This document shows, one piece after another, positions 1 to 6,908 of a DNA stretch of 11,719 nt; position 1 is the stretch's first letter; each line of letters opens with the position of its first letter. This DNA comes from an uncultured Prevotella sp. (GTDB lineage: Bacteria > Bacteroidota > Bacteroidia > Bacteroidales > Bacteroidaceae). Where the stretch lies: contig UQHJ01000073.1 of NCBI GenBank assembly GCA_900540885.1, positions 1 through 11,719 of the forward strand, in the 5' to 3' direction. The notes below the pieces were generated by a model, which saw only the letters and a program-made list of their open reading frames with translations, had not been told where the DNA came from and ran no database searches. A program made the translations under genes and the position numbers.

Positions 1-6
1 ATTAAT

Positions 7-46
7 TGAACATTAATTATTCCATTAATTTTTTCGTTAATGTTCA
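7..46. repeat. AT-rich inverted repeat downstream of the hypothetical gene
   Basis: TGAACATTAA (7-16) and TTAATGTTCA (37-46) are perfect 10-bp inverted arms around a 20-nt AT-rich spacer, and further ATTAAT words lie in and around them. It lies just past the stop codon of the minus-strand gene ending at 76, so a 3' end hairpin for that transcript is possible. The stem has few G or C bases, so this is a weak terminator candidate. Confidence 0.4.
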
Positions 47-57
47 TTCTCGTTAGG

Positions 58-76
58 CCGATAAATTGCAGTTTAT
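58..76 (+). repeat. 19-bp dispersed near-palindrome, copy 1
   Basis: CCGATAAATTGCAGTTTAT occurs here and, base for base, at 11427-11445. The core GATAAAttgcagTTTATc is close to a palindrome (GATAAAYTGCARTTTATC). This copy runs up to and touches the stop codon of the hypothetical gene (stop at 76-78). Function is unknown; a dispersed repeat or a dyad binding site are both possible. Confidence 0.6.
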
Positions 77-441
77 TATTTTGTACTCTCCTCCCAAGCT
101 TGCCATTGCTTCATCGCTTCTTGCCAGTCTGAACCTTCACTGATTGGAGCTGCTTCAGCCTGTGCTGCTGCATCACGCTCACGATCACGTGCACGCTTTG
201 CCTTCATATCGGCAATGGTTGCATCGTCTAAAATTATAATGGCTCGACGCTGTAAAGCTGCATCTAATTCCTCTGGACCAAAAGCCTTACCTGGCTCATT
301 AAAGTCGGAGATATTAAACTCATACTCCGTGCGCAACTCATGACGAATTTGTTTTTGTCCAAATCGATTCGCCTTATTCTTTAATGCCAATAGGCGACGA
401 ATAGCATTGACCTCTGATTGCGAAAATTTATTTCTTCCCAT
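76..441 (-). CDS. Small conserved-looking hypothetical protein (121 aa)
   Basis: I cannot assign a function. The ATG at 439-441 follows the stop of the nucleotidyltransferase gene after only 2 nt, so the two are almost certainly cotranscribed and may be translationally coupled. No signal peptide or membrane segment is visible, so the product should be cytoplasmic. The N-terminal half (residues 1-70) is basic and reads like a compact helical domain, with RRLLALKNKANRFGQKQIR and then an EYEFNISDFNEP stretch; the wording suggests a conserved family in Bacteroidales, but this is from memory. Residues 76-100 form a highly charged helix (KAKRARDRERDAAAQAE), followed by a Trp-rich tail (SDWQEAMKQWQAWEE). 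Coupling to a sugar-nucleotide enzyme hints at a role in cell-wall sugar handling, but this is inference only. Confidence 0.75.
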   Translation of the reverse strand: MGRNKFSQSEVNAIRRLLALKNKANRFGQKQIRHELRTEYEFNISDFNEPGKAFGPEELDAALQRRAIIILDDATIADMKAKRARDRERDAAAQAEAAPISEGSDWQEAMKQWQAWEESTK

Positions 442-443
442 CT

Positions 444-1178
444 TTATAATCCTAATTCAGTTACAAAATATTCGGCTTCGTGCAAAGTGTTAAGTTTACC
501 CACATCAAGCAATCGTAAGTTGGATTGCACACAACCACGAATATCAGCCTCAGCACACACCTTTAAATAAAAGTCCATGATTGGAAATGCCTTTGGCCAA
601 TCCTTCATTAACTCAAAAAGGCGAGGCGAGAATAAGTGAATGCCCGAAAATGCATAACGGTGTAACTTATCTACCTGTAAATCACGATAAGGGCTACGCA
701 CCTCACCTGTAGCTATATTGGTCCAACCTCGCAGTCGCATATCATCATCAAAGAGCAAATAGCGCTGCGTTTCACGTTGACTCACCATAAGTGTCGCATC
801 AGCTTTTCCGTTTTGCTGATAGAAGTCCAACAAATTGGCATTACTCAGAATGTCAACGTTATGAATTAGAATGGGAGCATCATCAGCCGTAAACTGTGAG
901 GCTGCGTAATACAAGCCACCCCCTGTATTCAACAATTCTGCCGACTCGTCTGATATACGGACAGGAATAGGCCACTCATTTTGCTTCACATAGTTAATGA
1001 TTTGTTCTGCAAAATGGTGTACATTGACGACTACCTCTGTAGCACCCTGCTGAATAAGGTGACGAAGCACAATATCAATCAACGGACGCCCGTTCACTGG
1101 CACCATAGCCTTGGGCATTGTATCGGTCAAAGGACGCAAGCGGGTGCCTAACCCCGCTGCAAATAGCATTACTTTCAA
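444..1178 (-). CDS. Sugar-1-phosphate nucleotidyltransferase, MurU/HddC-like
   Basis: An NTP_transferase-fold enzyme that joins a nucleotide to a sugar-1-phosphate. The signature GxGTRLRPxTxxxPKxM is intact: AAGLGTRLRPLTD at residues 7-19 and the catalytic PK at 22-23. HNVD places the metal-binding aspartate at 109, and LDVG near residue 225 resembles the second metal-site Asp. The length (244 aa) fits the short MurU/HddC class, which lacks the left-handed beta-helix acyltransferase domain of GlmU. MurU makes UDP-MurNAc in peptidoglycan recycling, while HddC makes GDP-heptose; the sequence alone does not decide between them. The start is TTG at 1176-1178. No in-frame ATG lies between it and an upstream TGA, and MKVMLFAAG matches the usual family N-terminus (MKAMIFAAG). 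The alternative ATG at 1169 would remove three residues. The AmgK-type sugar kinase that MurU works with is not in this window. Confidence 0.85.
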   Translation of the reverse strand: MKVMLFAAGLGTRLRPLTDTMPKAMVPVNGRPLIDIVLRHLIQQGATEVVVNVHHFAEQIINYVKQNEWPIPVRISDESAELLNTGGGLYYAASQFTADDAPILIHNVDILSNANLLDFYQQNGKADATLMVSQRETQRYLLFDDDMRLRGWTNIATGEVRSPYRDLQVDKLHRYAFSGIHLFSPRLFELMKDWPKAFPIMDFYLKVCAEADIRGCVQSNLRLLDVGKLNTLHEAEYFVTELGL

Positions 1179-1206
1179 GATAACTCGTTTATAAGATGTT
1201 CAAACA

Positions 1207-1297
1207 ATTCGTTTTTCAGTTTGAAGGTTATAAGGTTATAAAGTTACATCACGTTGACAATCAACTAAACTAACTTTATAGCCTTATAACCTCAAAA
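1207..1297. repeat. ~90-bp foldback repeat, intact copy 1
   Basis: The arms AGGTTATAAGGTTATAAAGT... and ...ACTTTATAGCCTTATAACCT are inverted, 22 bp with one mismatch, with a further GTTGA-CAA-TCAAC stem between them. The whole unit, starting at ATTCG (1207), recurs at 6829-7104 with about eight substitutions, where it is split by an insertion. A degenerate relative lies at 8541-8596. It sits 29 bp upstream of the nucleotidyltransferase start. Each arm carries TAACTTTA, one base from the TAnnTTTG -7 box. It therefore could influence transcription or form an RNA hairpin in the leader. Confidence 0.8.
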
Positions 1298-1329
1298 CAG
1301 GATACTGGCTATTTATAGAAACAGCCTTT

Positions 1330-1386
1330 AAAAAAAGAATGTGCCTAAGTGCTTCAGCCTTTTTACCTACACACTCATGCACATTC
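1330..1386 (-). terminator. Intrinsic terminator after the DUF4270 gene
   Basis: Read on the minus strand, AGAATGTGC pairs with GCACATTCT (plus-strand arms at 1336-1344 and 1379-1387) around a ~34-nt loop that can form an inner AGTG/CACT stem. A run of seven T follows (A's at 1330-1336 on the plus strand). It begins 14 bp past the stop codon of the DUF4270 gene. The long loop is unusual, but the position and T-run fit an intrinsic terminator. Confidence 0.7.
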
Positions 1387-1400
1387 TAATATGGTTTACT

Positions 1401-2918
1401 TTATTTATTATAACGGCTATAAATCACCTGCATCTGAAGTGGATTATCCTTTCCACCTTCCAACTGCACAGAAGTTAAGCCCAATTGATTTTTCACACTG
1501 CGAAGCACAGAAGTTGTCGCACCAGTAGTACTTGTTTGCTTTGTGTAGACCGCATCTACTGGTATGAGGTAAACCTTATTCCAATCGGCAGCGTAAGTAG
1601 GATCAGAGGCTTCAAGTGCTGCATACCTTGCACGACGGCTTGCATTGCTTTCGCCTTGCACCACCCCAGCCTTCTTGTCACGCTCAGCCTTTATATAAGC
1701 TATCAATGGAGCTATATTTGAATAAGCATAATAGTTCTTGGTATCAGTACTCATACTACTTAAATAAGTAGTTTTGCTATCAGGCATACGATTTTGTTCG
1801 AAGAACGTTTCCCAATCGCTTTTGCGAACCAACAACAATTGGTCAGGAACGGGCAAAAGCTGAAACTTTTCGTCTTCTGTCACCGTTTTGCGACGAATAA
1901 TCACTTGCGCCATGCTGATACTATCATTATAGTGAGCACCATTCAAATCTTTACCGTCAACTACTTGGTCTACTGGCAAGGTCATTTCAGTAAAGAAACT
2001 TGCCGGCGACTTTACATAGGTGCAAGGCTTTTGTTGCAATTCGCTTAACGAAAGGCTGCCTGGATAGTTATTATTAATGTGTGTCGTCTGCAACACCTCT
2101 TCTGTTGCACCAAAACGTTGCGCACCATCAATAATAGTATCGTTACCCGCCTCCGTCTTGCTATGATAACGGAAATAAACGTTCATACCAATCATGGCCG
2201 TTTTAACCATAACGTCCTTTCCTCCTGCATTTTTGAAGCTAAAACCTGCACACACGTTGCGTATAAATGTAGCGGAATTGGCGAAGTCGGCCTTATTATT
2301 ATAATAAGCTTGCATCAACTTTGTGCCGTATGATTTGGGCAACTTAACCGCAATCTGACGATAGTATGATTTGCCATTCGTTTCGTTGTTAGGACGCGTA
2401 AGGTCTTTCACCGTGTAGCTAATCGTCTTATTTACACCTTCTGGCAGAATATAATCATCAGCATTCAAGTTGGTGTAGTAAGATTCATCTTCGCTCAACA
2501 ACTTTTCGCGACTAAGCTCGTCAACACGTAGTTTCATCGTTGTAAGCGAATCGCCCAAGAAGCTATCCAAGTATAGACGAATATCGCACGAATCGGCTTC
2601 TACCTCTCCCTGTTCATTACAAACAAGAATGTCCTTACTCGGCAAACGGAAGCCATCGGGCAAGTGGAATTGAGCTAAAAAACCCGAGGTCGTTTGTATA
2701 CGCGTCTCTGGATCAACAATACTACCCAAATAACAAATGCTGGTATTAGCCAACACCTTATCAACCTGTACCGTCTGTGTAGAGATATGGAATACAGAGT
2801 CTATCGCTGTAATCTCATCATCTTTGGGTATTACATCATAGCCTATTGATGAAGTACTATCATCACACGCTGCAAGCGACACCGCAGCAAGCATAATGGC
2901 TAATACTGTTTTCTTCAT
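1401..2918 (-). CDS. DUF4270-family lipoprotein (505 aa)
   Basis: A secreted, lipid-anchored protein of unknown function. The N-terminus has two Lys, a hydrophobic stretch and a lipobox LAAC with the acylated Cys at residue 18, followed by DDSTSSIG. The mature start, with GYDVIPKDDEI, then DSVFHISTQTV and an LGSIVDPETRI segment, matches my recollection of DUF4270 proteins of Bacteroidetes; the length of about 500 aa also fits. Acidic residues right after Cys resemble the lipoprotein export signals that send proteins to the outer-membrane surface in this phylum, so surface exposure is plausible. It lies downstream of the half-length GT5 gene, but a hairpin terminator separates the two and another follows its own stop. 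No enzymatic motif is visible. The ATG at 2916-2918 is supported by the signal peptide. Confidence 0.85.
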   Translation of the reverse strand: MKKTVLAIMLAAVSLAACDDSTSSIGYDVIPKDDEITAIDSVFHISTQTVQVDKVLANTSICYLGSIVDPETRIQTTSGFLAQFHLPDGFRLPSKDILVCNEQGEVEADSCDIRLYLDSFLGDSLTTMKLRVDELSREKLLSEDESYYTNLNADDYILPEGVNKTISYTVKDLTRPNNETNGKSYYRQIAVKLPKSYGTKLMQAYYNNKADFANSATFIRNVCAGFSFKNAGGKDVMVKTAMIGMNVYFRYHSKTEAGNDTIIDGAQRFGATEEVLQTTHINNNYPGSLSLSELQQKPCTYVKSPASFFTEMTLPVDQVVDGKDLNGAHYNDSISMAQVIIRRKTVTEDEKFQLLPVPDQLLLVRKSDWETFFEQNRMPDSKTTYLSSMSTDTKNYYAYSNIAPLIAYIKAERDKKAGVVQGESNASRRARYAALEASDPTYAADWNKVYLIPVDAVYTKQTSTTGATTSVLRSVKNQLGLTSVQLEGGKDNPLQMQVIYSRYNK

Positions 2919-2955
2919 AAACTAAAAAATATGCTTTTGTTTTTCAAAAGAGAAG

Positions 2956-3007
2956 AAAAGCTCATGTGCCTCTTAGATAAATTAAGATAGGTTTCACATG
3001 AGCTTTT
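2956..3007 (-). terminator. Hairpin terminator after the GT5-domain gene
   Basis: AAAAGCTCATGTG (2956-2968) and CACATGAGCTTTT (2995-3007) are perfect 13-bp arms. The spacer can extend the stem (CCTCTTA with TAAG..AGG). On the minus strand the stem ends in CTTTT followed by a pyrimidine-rich CTTCTCTTTT. It begins about 50 bp after the stop at 3058 and lies upstream of the DUF4270 start, so it should at least partly insulate the two genes. Confidence 0.65.
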
Positions 3008-3057
3008 ATTCTTTTCCGTTTAAGTACACACTACTTGTAAGCACAATATAAATGATA

Positions 3058-3885
3058 TTATGCTTCCTCGCCTTCGCCTGTTAATTGTTCAATAAAGGCT
3101 TTATAAGCTGCTGCCTTTTCGTCATCTGCGGGTGCAGTGAGCACAGGTACATTCAATTCCTTTGCATAGTCAATCAAAGCGGGTTGTGCGCCAACTTCAC
3201 CTTCGATTACGCCATCACTGAATGCAACAGCCAAACGACCAAGGCTATCCTTTTGAGTTAAATCTACTCCAGCATCCTTCACGGCTTGTTCATTAGCATC
3301 GCGGAATTCAAGACATTCTGCAAAGCGTGTAGCCAAAGTTGCATCAGGCATTTCGCCATAGAGTGAGCTAATCACCTTGGTTTGTGCGAAAGGCGGTTCG
3401 TCACGATAAGCAGTCTTAATATAGAAAGGCACTACTGACGAAATCCAACCCTGACAATAAATCACATCAGGACACCAACGCAACTTCTTTACCGTCTCAA
3501 GTACACCACGAGCATAAAAGATAGCACGTTCAATATTATCTTCATATTCCTTGCCTTCTTCATCAGTCAGCAAAGAGCGCTTGTGGAAGTAATCATCGTT
3601 ATCAATAAAGTACACCTGCATACGGGCAGCCTGAATTGAGGCCACCTTAATAATAAGAGGATGATCGATATCGTCGATAATGATGTTCATACCCGACAAG
3701 CGAATTACCTCATGCAATTGGTTACGACGCTCATTAATAATACCCCAACGAGGCATGAATGTGCGAATTTCACAGCCTTTTTCTTGCAAAGCCTGTGGTA
3801 ACTGACGACCATCAAGAGCCACTGCGCTCTCAGGTACATAAGGAATCATCTCCTGCGTTATGAACAATACTTTCTTTGACTTCAT
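3058..3885 (-). CDS. Half-length GT5 (starch/glycogen synthase N-terminal domain) protein
   Basis: The 275-aa product matches only the first Rossmann domain of GT5 glycogen/starch synthases: KKVLFITQEMIPYV at the start, LDGRQLPQALQEKGCEIRTFMPRWG, a VYFIDNDDYFHKR segment, and CPDVIYCQGW in place of the usual HDWH region. Full-length GlgA is about 480 aa with a second Rossmann domain, and that half is absent: the ORF ends in an acidic GEGEEA tail and an ordinary stop. The ADP-glucose-binding KxGG loop near residue 15 of GlgA is replaced by PESAVA. Glycogen synthase activity is therefore doubtful despite the usual automatic label. I recall that half-length 'glycogen synthase' genes beside panC are common in Bacteroidales, so this is probably a family trait and not a local truncation. 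It is divergent from panC and has its own -7 box at 3982-3989. There is no signal peptide, so it should be cytoplasmic. Confidence 0.8.
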   Translation of the reverse strand: MKSKKVLFITQEMIPYVPESAVALDGRQLPQALQEKGCEIRTFMPRWGIINERRNQLHEVIRLSGMNIIIDDIDHPLIIKVASIQAARMQVYFIDNDDYFHKRSLLTDEEGKEYEDNIERAIFYARGVLETVKKLRWCPDVIYCQGWISSVVPFYIKTAYRDEPPFAQTKVISSLYGEMPDATLATRFAECLEFRDANEQAVKDAGVDLTQKDSLGRLAVAFSDGVIEGEVGAQPALIDYAKELNVPVLTAPADDEKAAAYKAFIEQLTGEGEEA

Positions 3886-3981
3886 TTACTTTGTTTTTAT
3901 ATAAACCGCTTGCTATCAATAACGTTTTATTCTTCTTATTTTACCTCATTATTCAACCAAAGCAGTCTATTCTTACGCTTG

Positions 3982-3989
3982 CAAAGTTA
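3982..3989 (-). promoter_or_regulatory. Bacteroidetes -7 promoter box for the GT5-domain gene
   Basis: The minus strand reads TAACTTTGC, an exact match to the TAnnTTTG -7 consensus of Bacteroidetes primary-sigma promoters and the same word as in front of gyrA. It lies 97 bp upstream of the start codon. I see no clear TTTG -33 element at the expected spacing; a run of T's occupies that stretch. Confidence 0.6.
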
Positions 3990-4095
3990 GCAAAAAAAAC
4001 TGATACTGACGGCCTTGCACGCGGGTTTTCGTTCTAGCACTGTTAAAAAACACAGAATAATAGTTCAAAAAGCCGCTTATTTGGCAATAAATGTG

Positions 4096-4103
4096 TTATT
4101 TTG
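4096..4103 (+). promoter_or_regulatory. Possible -7 box for panCD
   Basis: TTATTTTGCA is close to TAnnTTTGC but one base short between TA and TTTG. The 19-21 bp upstream shows no -33 TTTG; a TTTG at 4080-4083 is too near. It is the best promoter-like site before panC and would place the transcript start near 4110. Confidence 0.35.
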
Positions 4104-4116
4104 CACTTTCAACGAT

Positions 4117-4172
4117 ATGAGGGCTTTCATCAGCTATTGAGAACAACAGATAGTCCCAATACGAGAAGCCCT
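4117..4172 (+). promoter_or_regulatory. panC leader: 7-codon uORF and stem-loop
   Basis: ATG at 4117 opens a short frame reading MRAFISY and stopping at TGA 4138-4140. The first bases of that frame, AGGGCTT (4120-4126), pair perfectly with AAGCCCT (4166-4172), and CTAT/ATAG pairs inside. The stem ends 8 nt before the upstream ATG at 4181. This could be a leader that affects panC translation. It matches no riboswitch known to me, and both parts could be chance. Confidence 0.3.
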
Positions 4173-4198
4173 TACCTAAAATGTCACAAAAACAAACA

Positions 4199-5053
4199 AT
4201 GAAAGTCTTCAACACAAAAAAAGACCTTGAAGCTGCACTAAATGAAGCACGCTCTGAAGGTAAGAAGATTGGTTTAGTTCCCACCATGGGTGCACTGCAT
4301 GCAGGTCATGCTTCACTGGTTAAGCGCTCTGTAAGCGAAAATGACGTTACCGTTGTTAGCGTTTTCGTCAACCCTACTCAATTCAACGATAAAAACGACT
4401 TAAAGAACTATCCGCGTACGTTAGATGCTGACTGCGAATTATTAGCATCACTTGGTGCCACTTACGTTTTTGCACCAAGCGTCGAGGAGGTTTACCCCGA
4501 ACCCGACACGCGTCACTTCTCTTACCCTCCTATTGACACGGTAATGGAAGGTCCTCGTCGCCCTGGCCACTTCAACGGCGTATGTCAGATTGTAAGCAAG
4601 CTCTTCTACATGGTCAATCCCGACCGCGCTTACTTTGGTGAGAAGGATTTTCAGCAAATTGCCGTCATTCGCGCCATGGTCAAAGACCTCAACCTACCTG
4701 TTGAAATCCGTCCCTGCCCCATTGTTCGCGAGGAGAGCGGATTAGCACTTAGCTCACGCAACACGCTTTTGAGCGAAAGTGAGAAGCGCATTGCGGTTTG
4801 CATTTCACAAGCACTAAAGACGAGCGTTGAATTTGCCAAATCACATACGGTCAAAGAGACACACGACCTCGTTGTAGGCGCTTTGAACGCCACCAAAGGA
4901 CTTGAAGTCGAATATTTTGAAATTGTAAACGGCATTACACTCCAACCCGTTTCATCATGGGACGATGCCGCCTACATTGTTGGTTGTATCACAGTTTATT
5001 GCGGTGCTCGCCCCGTGCGCTTAATTGACAACATCAAATACAAAGAAGAATAA
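4199..5053 (+). CDS. panC: Pantothenate synthetase PanC
   Basis: Condenses pantoate with beta-alanine using ATP to give pantothenate, AMP and PPi, the last step of vitamin B5 synthesis; cytosolic. The product is a complete family member of 284 aa. The ATP-binding HIGH-like motif is HAGH at residues 34-37 inside VPTMGALHAGHASLVKRS. VFVNPTQFNDKNDL, RPGHFNGVCQIVSKLF, YFGEKDFQQ and the LALSSRN loop (the KMSKS-equivalent region) are all present, and it ends in RLIDNIKYK as in Bacteroides PanC. I chose ATG 4199 because homologues begin MKVxxT and an A-rich leader precedes it; ATG 4181 would add six residues (MSQKQT). The stop is immediately followed by the panD ATG, so the two genes form one operon. 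panB is not in the window. Confidence 0.97.
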   Translation: MKVFNTKKDLEAALNEARSEGKKIGLVPTMGALHAGHASLVKRSVSENDVTVVSVFVNPTQFNDKNDLKNYPRTLDADCELLASLGATYVFAPSVEEVYPEPDTRHFSYPPIDTVMEGPRRPGHFNGVCQIVSKLFYMVNPDRAYFGEKDFQQIAVIRAMVKDLNLPVEIRPCPIVREESGLALSSRNTLLSESEKRIAVCISQALKTSVEFAKSHTVKETHDLVVGALNATKGLEVEYFEIVNGITLQPVSSWDDAAYIVGCITVYCGARPVRLIDNIKYKEE

Positions 5054-5404
5054 ATGCTACTCACGCTACTCAAATCAAAGATACATTGTGCCACTGTAAC
5101 TGAGGCCAACCTCCACTATATGGGCAGTATTACCATTGACGAGGACTTAATGGACGCATGTGGCATGATAGCTGGCGAACAAGTGCAAGTGGTAAACAAC
5201 ATGAATGGCGAACGCGTCGTCACTTATATCATCGCTGGGCCACGAAAGTCAGGCTGCATTTGCTTAAACGGTGCAGCAGCGCGTCTCTTCCAAGTAGGCG
5301 ATGAAGTTATCATTATGGCTTACGCACAGATGACACCTGACGAAGCAAAGACTTTTAAGCCACAAGTCATCTTTCCCGAAGGAAAGAACAATGCCTTAGT
5401 ATAG
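5054..5404 (+). CDS. panD: Aspartate 1-decarboxylase PanD (pyruvoyl enzyme)
   Basis: Decarboxylates L-aspartate to beta-alanine, the second substrate of PanC encoded just upstream. The proenzyme cleaves itself between Gly24 and Ser25 (YMGSITID) to create the pyruvoyl cofactor from Ser25. Other family residues fall at the standard numbers: Lys9, Arg54 and Tyr58 (GERVVTYI). NGAAARLFQVGDEVIIMAYAQM is the typical C-terminal half. The length of 116 aa is normal. The start codon abuts the panC stop (TAAATG), so translation is probably coupled and the two products made together. Because the cleavage site and the catalytic residues are present, it should be active. Confidence 0.97.
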   Translation: MLLTLLKSKIHCATVTEANLHYMGSITIDEDLMDACGMIAGEQVQVVNNMNGERVVTYIIAGPRKSGCICLNGAAARLFQVGDEVIIMAYAQMTPDEAKTFKPQVIFPEGKNNALV

Positions 5405-5473
5405 TCCAATTACGATACATACAAGTTCTATAACGAATTGTGTGGGTATAATCTCTTTTTTTGGAAACAGATA

Positions 5474-5566
5474 CAAATTGCAGTTTAGCAAATAGACAAG
5501 AATGAGCATTAAGGCGCGAAGTGCACCTTAATGCTCATTCCTGTTTATTCGCTAAACTGCAATTTG
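5474..5566. repeat. 93-bp hairpin with 41-bp arms between convergent genes
   Basis: The arms 5474-5514 and 5526-5566 match at 38 of 41 positions. They start and end in CAAATTGCAGTTTAGC and GCTAAACTGCAATTTG and meet at a short loop around 5518-5522. Two of the three mismatches become G-U pairs in a minus-strand RNA and one in a plus-strand RNA. The element lies between the stops of panD and the TPR gene, so it could stop transcription from both sides. However, the arms are far longer than a terminator needs, and the outer core AAATTGCAGTTTA recurs at both ends of the window. A small foldback mobile element is the other explanation; I see no clear target duplication. Confidence 0.8.
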
Positions 5567-5599
5567 ACAACTAATACCAGTACGCACATCTAAATGCTA

Positions 5600-6790
5600 C
5601 TATTGCATTAGCTTTTCAATATCGGCAAACTTCTTGCCACGATTTAGTGCCAAGTACACCTTATAGAGTAAAGGCGCCCATTGCTTTTGTGCTTGCGGTG
5701 CCATGCGTTGATAAGTCTCTAATTCAGGTTCAGCAAGTTTGTATAACTCTTGTTGTTCGGCCAAAGCCTTCTTATAAGCACGCGATGTGATATGGTCGGG
5801 CAAGTTGATAAGTTTCACCTTATTAACGTAAGATGCACCAATATAATAGTGAGCCTCGGCATAAGTAGAGTCGCAGGCTAATGTATGTTGTGCACTCACG
5901 ATGCAACTATCATATTGTTGCAATTCATAATGAGCTACACATTGCGCCATGTAGGCAGCCGTATAAGTAGAGTCCATTTTAAGCTGCTGTGCCGATAGCA
6001 ACAAGGTCTGATTAAACAACTTGTTGCGATTGTAAAAGTCGGCCAATCGCGTAAAGAAGAAGGCATCATGAGGATAAGCCTTCCACCCCTCGCACAGTTG
6101 ACGATGATAAGTAGTTGTATCCGTTTCCGCTTCAGCTGTCAAGGACAAATACTTCATTATGGTGGGGCGAGTGGCAACGGGGGAGAGTGCTAAGCTATCA
6201 TAGCGCGTCACCTCGCCATATTGTTTTGTGCAAAAAGCACTAATCAAGTAAAAGATAGCGTTCTGTTCGTCGCCTCGTGTAGAGAGATGAGCCGATTGTC
6301 CTAACTCTGTATGTGGTAAGTCAAGGCAAGTGCGTAAGTAAGGCATTGCCTCCTTATATTTTTCTTTTTTATAATAATAGCGTGCAGCGGCATTCAAGTT
6401 GGGAAAGTATTTCTGCAACTGTTCGCACACCAAGCGCGTTTGCTTAGGCTTTTTACCCTCTTGTTTCTCAAGTTCTCTCTCCAATAAGTTAAGTTGTATA
6501 GTCTCGCGAATAATTTCGTTGGTGGTTGAGAAGAAAGCAATCGTATCGTAACTCTTTTTCAAATAGATTTTAGTATTCTCGGCATTGTTCAATCCACGGT
6601 TTGCCTCTATGCTGTAAAGGCACAATTTCAAGTTGTTGCGATACGTAGAGTCGGCACGCAACTTATTAATCTGTTGAATAGCCTCCTTATAATTCTTTGC
6701 CTTCAATGCATTCGTAACAGGCTTAAACGCCTTTTGTGCCGAGCAAGGAAGCATAAGCAGTAGCAAAAATGATAAAAGGAGCGATTTCAT
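5600..6790 (-). CDS. Secreted TPR-repeat protein (396 aa)
   Basis: Residues 1-19 form a signal peptide (one Lys, a Leu-rich core, then PCSAQ as a likely signal peptidase I site). The Cys before SAQ does not fit a lipobox well. The mature protein is predicted to be helical with TPR-like units, for instance DAFFFTRLADFYNRNKLFNQ, YTAAYMAQCVAHYELQQYDS and YAEAHYYIGASYVNKV, so it probably acts as a periplasmic protein-protein scaffold. The C-terminal motif QWAPLLYKVYLALNRGKKFADIEKL is shared with the next TPR gene (7114-8496), which marks the two as paralogues from tandem duplication. No catalytic motif is seen and no partner is known. The leader contains the split foldback repeat and one end of the MITE, so its expression may be affected by them. 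Confidence 0.85.
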   Translation of the reverse strand: MKSLLLSFLLLLMLPCSAQKAFKPVTNALKAKNYKEAIQQINKLRADSTYRNNLKLCLYSIEANRGLNNAENTKIYLKKSYDTIAFFSTTNEIIRETIQLNLLERELEKQEGKKPKQTRLVCEQLQKYFPNLNAAARYYYKKEKYKEAMPYLRTCLDLPHTELGQSAHLSTRGDEQNAIFYLISAFCTKQYGEVTRYDSLALSPVATRPTIMKYLSLTAEAETDTTTYHRQLCEGWKAYPHDAFFFTRLADFYNRNKLFNQTLLLSAQQLKMDSTYTAAYMAQCVAHYELQQYDSCIVSAQHTLACDSTYAEAHYYIGASYVNKVKLINLPDHITSRAYKKALAEQQELYKLAEPELETYQRMAPQAQKQWAPLLYKVYLALNRGKKFADIEKLMQ

Positions 6791-6908
6791 TATTAAGTAA
6801 AGGTAGTTTTTATAGGGGTGTTCTTATGATTCGATTTTCAGTTTGAAGGTTATGAGGTTATAAAGTTACATTACGTTGATAATCAAGTAAATTAACTTTA
6901 TAACCTTA

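Noticed and set aside
3886..4198. A known riboswitch or tRNA in the panC/GT5 divergent region
   Set aside because: No tRNA arms or known riboswitch core could be recognised, only the short stem described before panC.
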